From: Pohlia nutans
Taxonomy: Eukaryota > Streptophyta > Bryopsida > Bryales > Mniaceae
DNA length: 64,000 nt
NCBI GenBank assembly: GCA_022496805.1
Contig: CM040107.1
Coordinates: 14,061,501-14,125,500 of the forward strand
Direction of reading: 5' to 3'
A program made the position numbers and the translations under genes. Positions 44,571 through 55,196 of the stretch are shown piece after piece; the stretch's first letter is position 1, and each line of letters opens with the position of its first letter. The notes under the pieces are model-generated. The model made no database searches and was not told the DNA's origin. It worked only from the letters and a program-made list of their open reading frames with translations.

Positions 44571-47231
44571 TTGCCGAGGAAAGAGAGAGCGCATCGGGAG
44601 AAGGAGCTGCCCCACTCCCGAAGGAGTGAAGAATTCCGCCCGGGGTCTGCAGCCAGGGCACGCAAGGAAGCCGGGGCCAAGATTCCGGAGAAGCGCATTT
44701 GCTCGGACATTCCGCAACACGATGGAGACTTCGACAACCTGATGAAGGACCTCCACAAGATGGGGTGTTTGGGATTGTTTGGGAGAGTGTGGGATGTGCA
44801 AGACTCTCGGATACAAGAAGAAATCGGGGGCGGGCCAATAGTAGACGCCTTCCGACGACTATTTGGGCGAGGTATAGAAGCTGTACCCGGGAGATGTGCC
44901 GGGCACTATACGACTTCCCGGACACCAACGAGGACCTTGAACCGGGAGGCAAGGGCGACACGGATTGGGTGAAGGCGCGATTCAGTCATCTGTCGGACAA
45001 GGACGGGTTCAAGGTGGCGGATTGCAGAAGGCCCCGGGAGCAAAGGCTGCTCCAGTACGTAATTCCCATCCTCAGTCCGGGGAAGCCCACCACCCTCACT
45101 GTGACGCTGGCCCGGGGTATCTACTCCGCTCTTCTCCGGGGGAAACGGATCAACTTGGCGATCCTGATTCACTGGAACACGCAGAAGTGGGCGGGTAACC
45201 TCGATATCAAGAAGAGATGCCCGTTGGCCCCATTTCTCTACCACTTGTACGAGAAACATGGGTGCCTCACGGTGGAAGGAAAGAAGAGGTTGGAGGTAGT
45301 GCCCATTCCGGGATTGAGGAGCCTGGCCAAGACGAAGACAGTTCTTCTGAAAGGAGAAGCGGGGACCAGCAGACCCGGTTCGTCCTCCCAACCGGAAGAG
45401 AGATGAATGGCTCCACCTGCACCCCAACCGGATAGGAGCAGCTTCCGGGGAGAGGAGCGCAGGAAGGATAGAGAAGACCACTCGATAAGAGGACAACCGG
45501 GCGAGGCCAGCACCAATCTGGAGCATAGGACCAAGTGGAGAGAAGACCGCCCAGAGAGAGGCAAACCAGGTGGCGCCAGGTCACAGCAGGACGAGCGGCA
45601 GGAAAAGAGAAAGGACCCGGAGCTAGATCGACCGGGTGGGGCAAGATCTCAGCAGGAGCTGAGAACAAAACGGAGGGAGGACCCGGACAAAGAGGACAAG
45701 GAGGAGGATTCTCCACAGCCAAAGCTGACCCGGAAGAAGCCGGTGAGAGGTCCAGAGGCAATTCCTCAACCGGAGGTAGGCGGTCCTTCCGAAACGCGAT
45801 CTCGGGTGGATCCAGTCAAGGAGTCCAGGCCAAAGGAGGAGACAGGGCGTTCTCCGACACAGCCCTATAAGCAACCGGTGGATGGATCCGGACCAATGGA
45901 GGAGGATCCAGCTCCAGCGGCTCCACAGGAACCAGGAACCTATGGCGGAGGAGAACCGGACAATTCGGGAGGGGGGTACGTCTCAGCCGCGACCCCAGGG
46001 CCTGAAGATTAAGTTAGTCCTTACAGTTGAGGAAGAGAAAGAGGGGGAAGAACCGGAGACAACACCTCGGAAGAAGGGACCGGCCCGGAGGAAGATGACC
46101 CCACTCAACAAGCGTCCCAAGGAAGCAGGGCAGGACGAAGAGGAAACCGGAGACGAGGGGTACCGGGAGCAAGGAGTTCCAGCGGGAGCAAAACCGGTCC
46201 AGGAAGCAGGCCCATCCGGATATGTGCCAGCAGAACAAGGAGAACTGCTCCGAGTGGAGGACATGCTTCTGCAAACCCGGATGGCACTGGACATGGTGAC
46301 GGAGCAGTACAACCCCATGTTCGCTGCGCTCCGGGAGACACGGAATCTTCTCTGGACAACCAACGCTCTGGAGTATCCGGCGCACGTTCGGAAACTTTAG
46401 AGGAAACTCATCCAGAGCAGGGAGATTGAGAATGAGCTAACCGGACAACTGCACGGTATCCAAGAGGCAGAAGGCGAATCCGCGGCTCTCTTGAAGGGTT
46501 TTGAGGAGGAGCTGCAACGAAAGGTAGCCTACATCAAAAGTATGGAGGCACACGTATAGAGGAACGAGTTGTAGATCCGGGAGTAGGAGGATACCATCCG
46601 GAGAGTAGCAGAGACGAGCCGACAGTGCGTCTCCAAGCTGTCGTGATTGTTCCAATCGGATGGGAAGGCACAAACGAAGGCCCAGTTGTACGATGAGCGG
46701 GTACTTCAGCCGAGATTGGAGGAAGCAGCCCGGATGAAGAATGTAGTCCGAAAGTACTTGGACAAGGTAGAAGCATATTTGGTGGAGTTCCGGGTACTGG
46801 CGGAGTGCATAAGGGAGAGCTCTTGAGAGGAGAAACCAGATCAGGAAGAAGCCACCAACGGTGGCGAGAGGGTAGGTTCCAAAGATGGGTTGCAGAGTGT
46901 GTTCAATCTCTCTGCAAATGCTCCTCAAGAAGGGGAGATCGACCGGTTGATGTGGAATGAGAGCTCAACACAGGAACATACCTCCCGGACCGTGCTTGAT
47001 GTGTAGCCAATCCACATGGTCAGACCCGCGAGAGTAAGCGTTGAGGAAGTCCGGGATTTGAGCGAAGGTATGGAGGCAATGGATGTCCAACCGGACAGGG
47101 CGGAAAAGCAACAGGAGGGACCGCAGGTGGGACAGCCGGCAGCGCTCGGAATGCGAGGGGACTGGCCCACGGATCCGATCGTGGTAGGGAGCCCGGAAGA
47201 TGAGGAGGAGCAGCCGCTGGAGGACCAGTAG
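44571..47231 (+). pseudogene. Plant mobile-element protein (transposon-associated plus coiled-coil) with nine stops
   Basis: The N-terminal piece (frame at 44,571) is DNLMKDLHKMGCLGLFG followed by EEIGGGPIVDAFRRLFG. It shifts near 44,870 into CTREMCRALYDFPDTNEDL, then LARGIYSALLRGKRINLAIL near 45,110-45,160 and HWNTQKWAG. This pattern resembles the putative plant transposon protein family (PF20167-like). I hold that assignment loosely. After TGA 45,404 comes a long Arg/Glu/Pro-rich disordered region, and a frameshift in a G run near 45,975. A coiled coil follows from 46,250 to about 46,820. Stops: TAG 46,398, 46,557, 46,572 and 46,584; TGA 46,644 and 46,824; TAG 47,004 and 47,229. The TAGs fit CAG and the TGAs fit CGA. 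CCGG words are dense in coding and non-coding parts alike, unlike the flanks. Confidence 0.5.
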
Positions 47232-48470
47232 CTGCCCGGGATCACCGGGGGTCCGGAATCAGTGGCTCGGACTTAGTGGTACGGCCACTTAGAATAGAAC
47301 TTTTGAGAAGGTAGGCTAGGAGCTTTTTGTTGTAAATGACTTCTAGGATATTTTTTTGTTGATGGCGGTTTAGAATAGGAATTGAGCCGTGGAGGAGGCT
47401 CCCCGGATTTTCGGATCTCGGGAATGTGGGATCTGAGAATCTCCCGGATCTAAGCTTCGGGTTGGCTTTTTATCAAGGGATGTTCTTCATTCCTTGGGTC
47501 TTTTGTGTACCTTTGTTCCGTGTAAATGAGTAGAAGCACATTTTTCTTCCACAAACTGTGTGTGTGTGTTTGTGTGTGCATATGTGTATTTGCTTGTATT
47601 GCCAGAACAGTGGCGCAACTAGTCCCTTGGTGACTAGATGGATTAGCTAGGCTCGGACGTGAAGTCCGTTAAGAGACCGGATAGGAGATTTGGAGGAATT
47701 AGGAGCGTTTGAAGGTGATATTTCATGTGTCCGGTTGTGGGTGAAATCCGGGTTAGTGGCTGGGAGAGTAGGAGGGGGTACTCCGGTTCTCCCAGAACTC
47801 CTGGACGAGTAGTTCGGTAGAGGTTCTAGCATCCGGATAGATCTTGCAACTGTAGAAGTGTGGGAAGGATTAGAGTAAAACGAGTCTTGACGTATTCAAT
47901 CCCTCCCGGCTACTGTCCATTCCGGTCAGCAAGTCGTTGTAGTATTTTGAGGGTTAGGGGGAAACCGGGTTGCGCTTGAGTGACCGGCTGTGGGTTTGGG
48001 ATGAGTCCATAGCTGAAGAGCAAACCGGAGAGTACCCAGATTAGAGAGTGGAGTTTGGGTGACCAAGTAGCGGTAAATCCCCTGTCACGGAAATCAGTGG
48101 GGAAGGGTGTGACTTTAGATCCAGCATCCTTGAAAATATAAATGGAGAACCCTCTGAGGGAAAACTGAGGTTGAGATTAGATTAGGTGGAGTAGGGTTGG
48201 TAAATTCTCCAGCCTGGACAGAAACCGGATCTAGCCATAGCCGGGTTAGTCAGTAGAGCAGATCTGGTTTTTGTAAGTAAAGAAGGAGAGATTTGGTGAC
48301 CGGGAGAGAGCAGTCACCAACCCGGGTCAGTCTCCGGAAACTTCCCACTTGACAAAGTCTCCGCGGAACGATAACCCGGAAATCACCTCTACGAGCATTC
48401 TTAATACAAAAAAGTGCGCTAATCTTAATCACCTCTAGGGGAGTATCCGGTACCACGTGCTACCACATGG
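47232..48470. other. 3' non-coding part of the CCGG-rich element
   Basis: Retains frequent ACCGG and CCGGA words to about 48,455 (GTATCCGGTACC), then turns sharply AT-rich. A GTGTGTGT microsatellite lies near 47,558-47,580. No gene seen. Confidence 0.5.
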
Positions 48471-48914
48471 GATTTTTTTTGTTTTATACTTACTATAAAT
48501 AGATGTCACTTCTGTAATCTTTTATTGTCCACTTCTATTAAATGTATTCTATTTGATCTTCACTCTGTCCATCTTCTATTGTTTCAACCTATATTTGGAA
48601 TGGTTAGTGGTTCAATTTGGGTTTATTTTAGACTTTTTGAACTCTCATCATTTCTGAAATCCTCTCATTTTAATGAATATAATGTTTAAACCATGTCTTT
48701 TATCGGTACGTTTTCTAGATTTATACACATTTAATTGTATTGTTCGTTCATTCTTTTCTTAGACTTGTGGAGTAATATGTTCAATCCGACCTATTTGTTC
48801 AGTTCCTATTAGATGAAGATGTAGACCTTTGTTCATCAAATTGGTGGTTGGTACTTGGAGTGCAGTCTAAAATACGTACGTGAAACTAAGAAACGCTTTA
48901 TGACTCAGCAAAGA

Positions 48915-49620
48915 ATGCAAAGAACGTGGTCCTCCTTGGCGTGAACAACGGTCAAATGGATGAGGCTACAAGAACGAAAGCTATCGCAAAGATTCATGCC
49001 AAGGATTGAATAAAGAAAGAGAACCTAAAAGCGCTTTTTGGAGAGGAACTTGCAAAGGAGGAAGCGCGAAAGGCGAAAGAAGCTAAAAGGACACTATTGA
49101 ATGTTAGAAAAAGCAAGAGAAGATGGGCAAAGCGGATGTTGTTGTTATCATGAACGACTCTGCGGTGGTCAACAAGGTTCAATGCAATTGTGCATCAAAA
49201 GAAGCGACTAAAAAACAAAGATCTCCTCTCATCTTCTTCACGCAAGAGCGACTGACGCAATGTCTCATGATCGTCAAAGTCATGGATGATGATGACTTGT
49301 AAAATGACAATCTCTTTTTGAATTTGGTGTTTCAATTGTTCTTGCCGGAGGATAAATTTGGACTTTCCGCCTTCTACAAAATCTTGGCATTTGTTCAAAA
49401 GGTATTATTTACATACATCGACTAGCTCTGATCTCAAATCGCTAGTTGAAGCTTCTTGGATTTTTACGACGCACCTTCAACCATTTGTTTATATATATGA
49501 TGCCGCATCGAGGAGATCAGGATTGCATGTAAAATGGTTATCACAACGCCAAGGACACCGTTGACCTCATGTATGTGGACTACCAAAACGATTTGCGCAT
49601 CCCAACTATGTTAGACCCTT
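48915..49620 (+). pseudogene. Heavily degraded coding remnant
   Basis: Charged, helix-like open stretches occur in successive frames. One near 48,935-49,130 is rich in Lys/Glu/Ala (LFGEELAKEEARKAKEAKR). The next, near 49,120-49,300, reads ADVVVIMNDSAVV then FFTQERLTQCLMIVKVMDDDD, followed by LPEDKFGLSAFYKILAF near 49,345. Each is broken by stops or frame changes. No family recognised. The LTR retrotransposon at 49,927 inserted downstream. Confidence 0.3.
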
Positions 49621-49926
49621 CCAACGAGGTCCCACGTTAAATTAGGTTTGTGCTTGTCAATTTCATAGCCATTTTGACTTTGCTAATAACCATCTTCTTA
49701 AAACAATGGAGCCACCATCATAAACCATACTTACAATGGGGCAGAGAAGTCGGTTGTTTCAAACTCAAAGATTTAAAGCCTTCCTTTTGGTGAAGAAAGA
49801 GGGCTCCAACTATAATTTCAATTAAGTTTTGTCAACAAACGAGGTTGGAGTGGACATTAAAACAAGCAAGTCGATGTAGAACTACACCACCAAATTTGAC
49901 CAAGTAATGAACAAAACCAAACCCTG

Positions 49927-50468
49927 TGTTAACGGGATATTAGTTAATATTCCCTTAGGCTAAGAGTAGGCTAGTCTATACCCGGCAGGAATAGACCCGG
50001 CAGGCGATACCCGGCAGTACAGGCTGGTACAGACTGGTCGACCCGACTTTTCCGGTCGACCAGTCTGACACACAATCAGACCAGTCTCCTATATGTACCT
50101 TCACTCTCTTTGAGAGAGGTGTTGCAATACCATTTGTACATCATCTTGGCAGCCTCAGTTGTACTTCGCTCTTGTTTAAAACTCTTCTTGTGCGCACCAG
50201 TATGTTAGACTACTGTTGTTAGACTACTGCTGTTTCCTGCTCTTGTATCACTCTTTGTGGTTGTATCTTGGTTAGTTGCAGTAGTCTGTGAGTATGCAGG
50301 AGCCGACTTACTAGTATACTGGTGCTTCTTCTTAGCCGACAGTACGTTCTCCCTAGTAAAAACTTCTTACTACTCCTCTCAATCTCTAGAAACTACTCTA
50401 GAATAGAATAGTCTTGTGTGGAGTAGTCTCATTCGTTTAAGGTTGGTTCCTAGAAAACCTCCTTAACA
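49927..50468 (+). mobile_element. 5' LTR of a retrotransposon (542 bp)
   Basis: Starts TGTTAACGGG and ends CCTTAACA, so TGTTAA/TTAACA terminal inverted repeats with TG...CA. It contains three ACCCGGCAG words near 49,980-50,020 and a hairpin at 50,031-50,066. The leader and gag follow directly. No 3' LTR is seen in the window, so the element is truncated or its 3' half was replaced. Confidence 0.8.
50031..50066. repeat. 13-bp hairpin in the LTR
   Basis: AGACTGGTCGACC (50,031-50,043) and GGTCGACCAGTCT (50,054-50,066) are perfect inverted repeats with a 10-nt loop. Confidence 0.85.
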
Positions 50469-50470
50469 TT

Positions 50471-50484
50471 TGGCGACCATGCAA
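50471..50484 (+). promoter_or_regulatory. Candidate primer-binding site
   Basis: TGGCGACCATGC begins two bases after the LTR. TGG directly after the LTR is the usual start of a tRNA-primed site (complement of the CCA tail). The matching tRNA was not identified. Confidence 0.45.
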
Positions 50485-50520
50485 AGTTCAGCTCAGACAC
50501 CAGTCTTTCTGTTGGTCTAG

Positions 50521-51240
50521 GCAGATCCAGATCTAGATCTAGATGGAGATCCAGATCCTAGTCCACCCAGATCCAGATCTAGATCCTAGTCGATCCTGTC
50601 GACTATCGCTAGGCGCTATACGTCCCTGGGAAACAGCAGCCATCTGCTTCCTACACGAAAATCATAAGTCTTGAGAAAAATCCAGAGCCCGAGTAGCCGG
50701 AAACAACCTCGGAGATCATTGAGTGTGAAAGTCGACTAGGGTAGTCAACAGTCAATAATGCTACTGACCAGGAATCTGTAAGAGCAGTCTGTGAACAAGT
50801 CTTACGGTGCCAAAGAGCAACCGACTAGGCCAGCACTAAAGACTAGCCAAACAGATCTCAGAGCGCGACCTACCTTTTCAGATTCACATCTAGATCTAGA
50901 CCCAGATCCAGATCCTAGTTGACCCAGATCCAGATCTAGATCTTAGTCGATCCTGTCGTCTATCGCTAGGCGCTATACGTCCCTGGGAAACAGCAGTCAT
51001 CTGCTTTCTACACGAAAATCATAAGTCTTGAGAAAAATCCAGAGCCCAAGTAGCCGGAAAGAGCCTCGGAGATCATTGTGTGTGACAGTCGACCAGGGTA
51101 GTCAACAGTCGATAATGCTACTGACCAGGAATCTGTAAGAGCAGTCTGTGAACAAGGCTTACGGTGCCAAAAAGCAACCGACTAGGCGAGCACAAAAGAC
51201 TAGCCAAACAGATCTCAGAGCCCGACCTATCTAGCAGACT
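50521..51240. repeat. Two ~357-bp tandem copies in the retrotransposon leader
   Basis: CGCTAGGCGCTATACGTCCC near 50,607 recurs near 50,964 with long flanking identity, giving a 357-bp period. Each copy starts with overlapping AGATCCAGATCTAGATCT words. Duplicated leaders occur in several LTR families and may affect packaging or translation. Confidence 0.85.
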
Positions 51241-51249
51241 CAGATCTAA

Positions 51250-53424
51250 ATCTCAGATTCCAGGATCCCTGACGACCCACTCGACTTACCGGAACAACCT
51301 TCCAGTGCGTATCAAAGACTAGTAAGGTACACTACCGACCCTCCCATCATTTCGCATCAACAACAGTTAGAGATAAATCAACAACGTCGTAGTAGGGACG
51401 AATTAGACTCCCGCCTTGCCAGTCTCTTATCAAACCTGAACCCGACGTTTAAGAAACTACACTCGGAATCTCCACCAGGTCAACCAGACCAGTTGACTGC
51501 ATTTCACCAGGAACCCAGTTCTCCTGGTCAAATGAATAGTCGACCCGGGACACCTAGTACCGACAACCAATATCCGACTGGCATAGACGGCTTCGATAAT
51601 GACCTAGTCGATAGGATCAGACAGATCTATCAATCTAACCAACGAGTCAACCAGGTTGAAACTCAACCCTGTCTCCCGAATATTCACACTCATACTTATG
51701 AGCCGAATATTCTATACCTAGATCAGTCGAGGGTAGCTCAAACCACCATTCCCAGAGTGTCGACCCCTCGGACTAGTCTACCACCTAGTTACCAAACTCA
51801 GCCCGCAATAGGCATTCCTATGATTCAGCCTATCAACCAACCATCGTTTTCACAGGCACATACCAGGCTCCTACCACAGAACCCGTACAATCGACCAATA
51901 GCTTCCCAGCCATCAGTCCTACCGACTGCCAACCAGTACCAACCCACCATATCTATGTGTGCATCTTGTGGTGGCTATGGTCACCTTCTCGAACAATGTG
52001 CACTATACAACCCTCGGTCGATAGACTATTCGGTACCTCCAGCCCAGATTCAGCAGCAGCCTTCCTATCCAGCAGCTACACTCCCGACTCGGACGACTGC
52101 TCGGAAACCGGTAGCAATGCCCACCTACAAGGAAGGAAAGTGTGTCATTACTCATGTCCATCGATTTCTCAATGCCCTTACTTTGAATGGCGAAACTGAT
52201 GCCGTTATTACTATAGCCTTATTTGGACATTCGCAAGTCGATGCGGCTAACTATAATTGGTTCTCGACTCATAGAACGTCCTACCCACACCAAGACTTAC
52301 ACGACATTCTCGATGCCTTCAAACACCGCTACTAGGAGATCGACAATGACAACCAAGCTTACCTACGTTTCCGCAGTATGAAACAGGATGCCAAAGAGTC
52401 GGTTGACGATTACTACAATTGGATGATGAAACAAGCCAGCCAATTTGAGGGCCTTCCGACTGATAATTTCCTACTAAAAAATTTCCGAGCTGGTTTGTTG
52501 AAGTATCTGCAGGTAGCCACAGTCGGACTACCGAGATCGACACTAGCCCAGGCCAAGAAATCGGCTAAGCTAGCAGAAAGCAGACTACCTAAGGAACCAA
52601 ACTCGACCTCTACCGAGCGAACCGAGACTACCAAGCGAGCCGAGACTACCAAACGAGCATTTTGCAACCGATGCAAAAAGCCAGGCCATTTCGGACGCGA
52701 TTGCTGGTTCAACTCAGAGAGCGAGATTGGAAAAAGGCGTGCAGCGGCTAATATGACAGTCCCAATAGCAGCAGCCACACAAGTGTCGACTACCTCCGAA
52801 TCAAGGAGTCGACCGTCCCGAGATAACACACCACGACCGATATTCCCTTGTTCTCTTTGCAAATCTTTGGACCATCCGACACACATGTGTCCCCTACTGA
52901 AGGATCCAAAGGTCGTCAAATTCCTTAATCAGCAGATCGAAACCAAGCCCAACATGTGGTCACTAGTCATTGAAGAACTACCGAACACTATGGGTGGTGT
53001 CCTGACGGTCGCAGCGATTACCAGAAGCCACTCGACCCCCAACCAGTCGACTCCTGACAAGACCACAGAGACAACCGACTGGACTGCCCAAGAACTACTA
53101 CGTGATCAAATAATGCAGGAAGTTCGTCAACTCCAAGCCGAGTTGGAAACAACGACTTCCACTAAAGACCCAAAGTCGACTGAGGACTTGTCCTCACTCG
53201 ACTCGGACGCGAATGCATTACCGCAGCAAACAATCACCCCTCGAGACGACCCAGACCAACCGAGTCAAGCCACAGTCGACCAGGGCAGCATCGCATTTGG
53301 CACCATCCAGCAGCAGATCCTCGATCAACTGCAAGACTGCAAATTGCAGGAAGACGGCTACCGTGCGAGCAGTGGATGGGAGAGTGGAGAGCGGAGAGCG
53401 GAGAATTGTCTGATTTTTTACTAA
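51250..53424 (+). pseudogene. LTR-retrotransposon gag with three zinc knuckles; one TAG stop
   Basis: The frame is open from 51,250, with the first in-frame ATG at 51,532. It runs to TAG at 52,333-52,335 (Gln fits) and on to the TAA at 53,422. It begins with a Gln/Pro/Ser-rich N-terminus. A first CCHC knuckle (CASCGGYGHLLEQC near 51,957) lies before the gag core. The core runs from about 52,140 to 52,560 and includes DAFKHRY, the stop, then YLRFRSMKQDAKESVDDYY, the typical retrotransposon Gag (PF03732-like) segment. A second CCHC (CNRCKKPGHFGRDC near 52,664) and a third (CSLCKSLDHPTHMC near 52,850) follow. Downstream residues are Thr/Asp/Gln-rich. Gag packages element RNA into particles. Protease, reverse transcriptase and integrase are absent, and similarity ends near 53,380 where unrelated GAGAGCGGAGAGCGGAGA sequence begins. 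Confidence 0.75.
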
Positions 53425-53429
53425 AAATA

Positions 53430-53600
53430 ACATAAATTTCGAATATTCTCTGACAGATTCGAATATTTTCTGACAGATTCGAATATTCCATAGGTAAATT
53501 CCCGTCGAAAACTGTGTTTTTACCACAGTAAAAATTAAAATGCAGTCGTTTATAATATTTTTACTGTGGTAAATTTGAATATCCTGGTCGAAAACATCAT
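53430..53600. repeat. Direct and inverted repeats at the truncation point of the retrotransposon
   Basis: TCTGACAGATTCGAATATT is repeated near 53,450 and 53,470. A 17-bp perfect inverted repeat lies at 53,519-53,535 and 53,557-53,573 (TTTACCACAGTAAAAAT and its complement). This may be the end of another small element that replaced the retrotransposon 3' part. Confidence 0.75.
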
Positions 53601-53754
53601 TTACACAGGTGAGAAACAAACTTTTCACATGCATCTCTTTATTAAAAGGGTGGGAAAGTCCAACATTTATAAGAAGCATATTGTATGCAATAGAGTTCGT
53701 GTGGAAAAAAAAGAACATCGTGGTATTAACTAAGTCCCTTACAGAGGATATCGC

Positions 53755-54165
53755 GTCCATGCATCATATCCATCCAGCCTTGGTCCATGGTGAATCCCTG
53801 ACTGCCCACGGTGTCCTTGGTCCATTGTGAATCCCTGAATCACTAACTGCCCACAGTGTCCAATGTCTATGGTGAATCTCTAACTGCCCACGGTGTCTTT
53901 GGTCCATGGTCTTTGCCTGAATCACTAACTGCCCACAGTGTCCAAGGTCTATGGTGAAACAAGCAGGCAATTTACAAGCATGCAATACGTGTATAAGTCT
54001 AAGAAGTTTGTATACAACAGAGTTCACATGGAAAATAAGAACATTGAAGTGTTACATGAGTCCCTCAAAGAGAACAACAAATCCATGCATCATATCCATC
54101 CAACCTTGGTCCATGGTGAATCCCTGATTGCCCACGGTGTCCATGGTCCATGGTGATTCCAAGGT
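53755..54165. repeat. Tandem/dispersed CTGCCCACGGTGTCC repeats
   Basis: The words GGTCCATGGTGAATCCCTGA and CTGCCCAC(A/G)GTGTCC recur about six times, with CATGCATCATATCCATCCA before the first and last blocks. Spacing is irregular (30-80 bp). No gene. Confidence 0.75.
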
Positions 54166-54287
54166 CCACACTGACAAGACATCCATGCATCATATGTCTG
54201 CAGAGAAACAAACTTTTCAAGTGCATCTCTTTATTAAAAGTTGAGGTTTAGGGTGTCCAACCACACAAGGCAAGTTTGAGTTTGCGA

Positions 54288-54725
54288 TCAACCGTATGGT
54301 CTACGTGTCACATTTGCATTCCGGTTGTATGAGTCTATCAGCCTAACGGTCGACATTTTCCCAAGCGAAAAATCCCTATTGAACGGTTTCATCACAGCAG
54401 GATCAGACTTGTGTCCCAGCAAATCCTTGGAATATGTACCAGAAGGAATGTTTCCAACCTTGGAGTATGCATGATTGACGATGCGTGCATCGTCATCGTG
54501 ATCTGAATCAAACGCAACCTCTGGTTCATCACACTCAATCAATTTCGCATGTTGTTTCCCGCTGTCAACCACGGTAGAGCGCTGCTCGTATTGCCCATCT
54601 ATCTCCACTTGAATAGCAGGCTGAAATGGTATTACGTCATCGCAGACACTGGTGATGTCGACGACCTCGTCTAACAAGCTCTCCATGATAACAGCAGACC
54701 CACCATAGACACCACGCCCATCCAA
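54288..54725 (-). CDS. Hypothetical acidic protein (145 residues)
   Basis: A single open frame with ATG at 54,725 and stop at 54,288. It is acidic in the first 90 residues (DEVVDITSVCDDVIPF; FDSDHDDDARI) and mixed after that. No domain, signal peptide or membrane segment is visible. It sits just 3' of the tandem repeats and may be the terminal exon of a decayed element gene. Unrecognised. Confidence 0.35.
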   Translation of the reverse strand: MDGRGVYGGSAVIMESLLDEVVDITSVCDDVIPFQPAIQVEIDGQYEQRSTVVDSGKQHAKLIECDEPEVAFDSDHDDDARIVNHAYSKVGNIPSGTYSKDLLGHKSDPAVMKPFNRDFSLGKMSTVRLIDSYNRNANVTRRPYG

Positions 54726-55196
54726 CAGGACGACTACCAGTATGACAGTCTCCCAAACCGACGTATATGTTTTCTAATCTGTTAAAGGGCTTAGACTATG
54801 GAACTGACATCCAGATGTTTGGCTTGAAAAAGGCTCTCGTTTGACAGAAAGGCCGTCGGCTGGTCTATCATATATTTGGGTTTAGAGTATTGCAAGGCGA
54901 CATTTTTAATATATAGAAAGCGCCGCATTATTGCAACATGGGCAAAGGTTCGATGCATACAGCCAAAAGCGTCGGGTTTAGGAATTATGGTAGCCTTTTG
55001 AATTTCAGTTTAAGGTGCACTAAGAATGCTAATCTGAGTGAAAATGTCTAAGATTGCGACTATAATAGTATTTAGGGGTGAACGCTGTAAAATTTGCTAT
55101 ATTCTAGAGATAATGTTGGCAAAGTTCATGTGGCATCATGATGCTATATTAGAAATCAAAGATAACAAAGGCATATAGATATGCCGTCCAAATGGT

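Noticed and set aside
40825..50468. The solo LTR at 40,825 and the LTR at 49,927 as one family (both begin TGTTAAC)
   Set aside because: No further similarity in sequence or 3' ends (GCTACCA against CCTTAACA).
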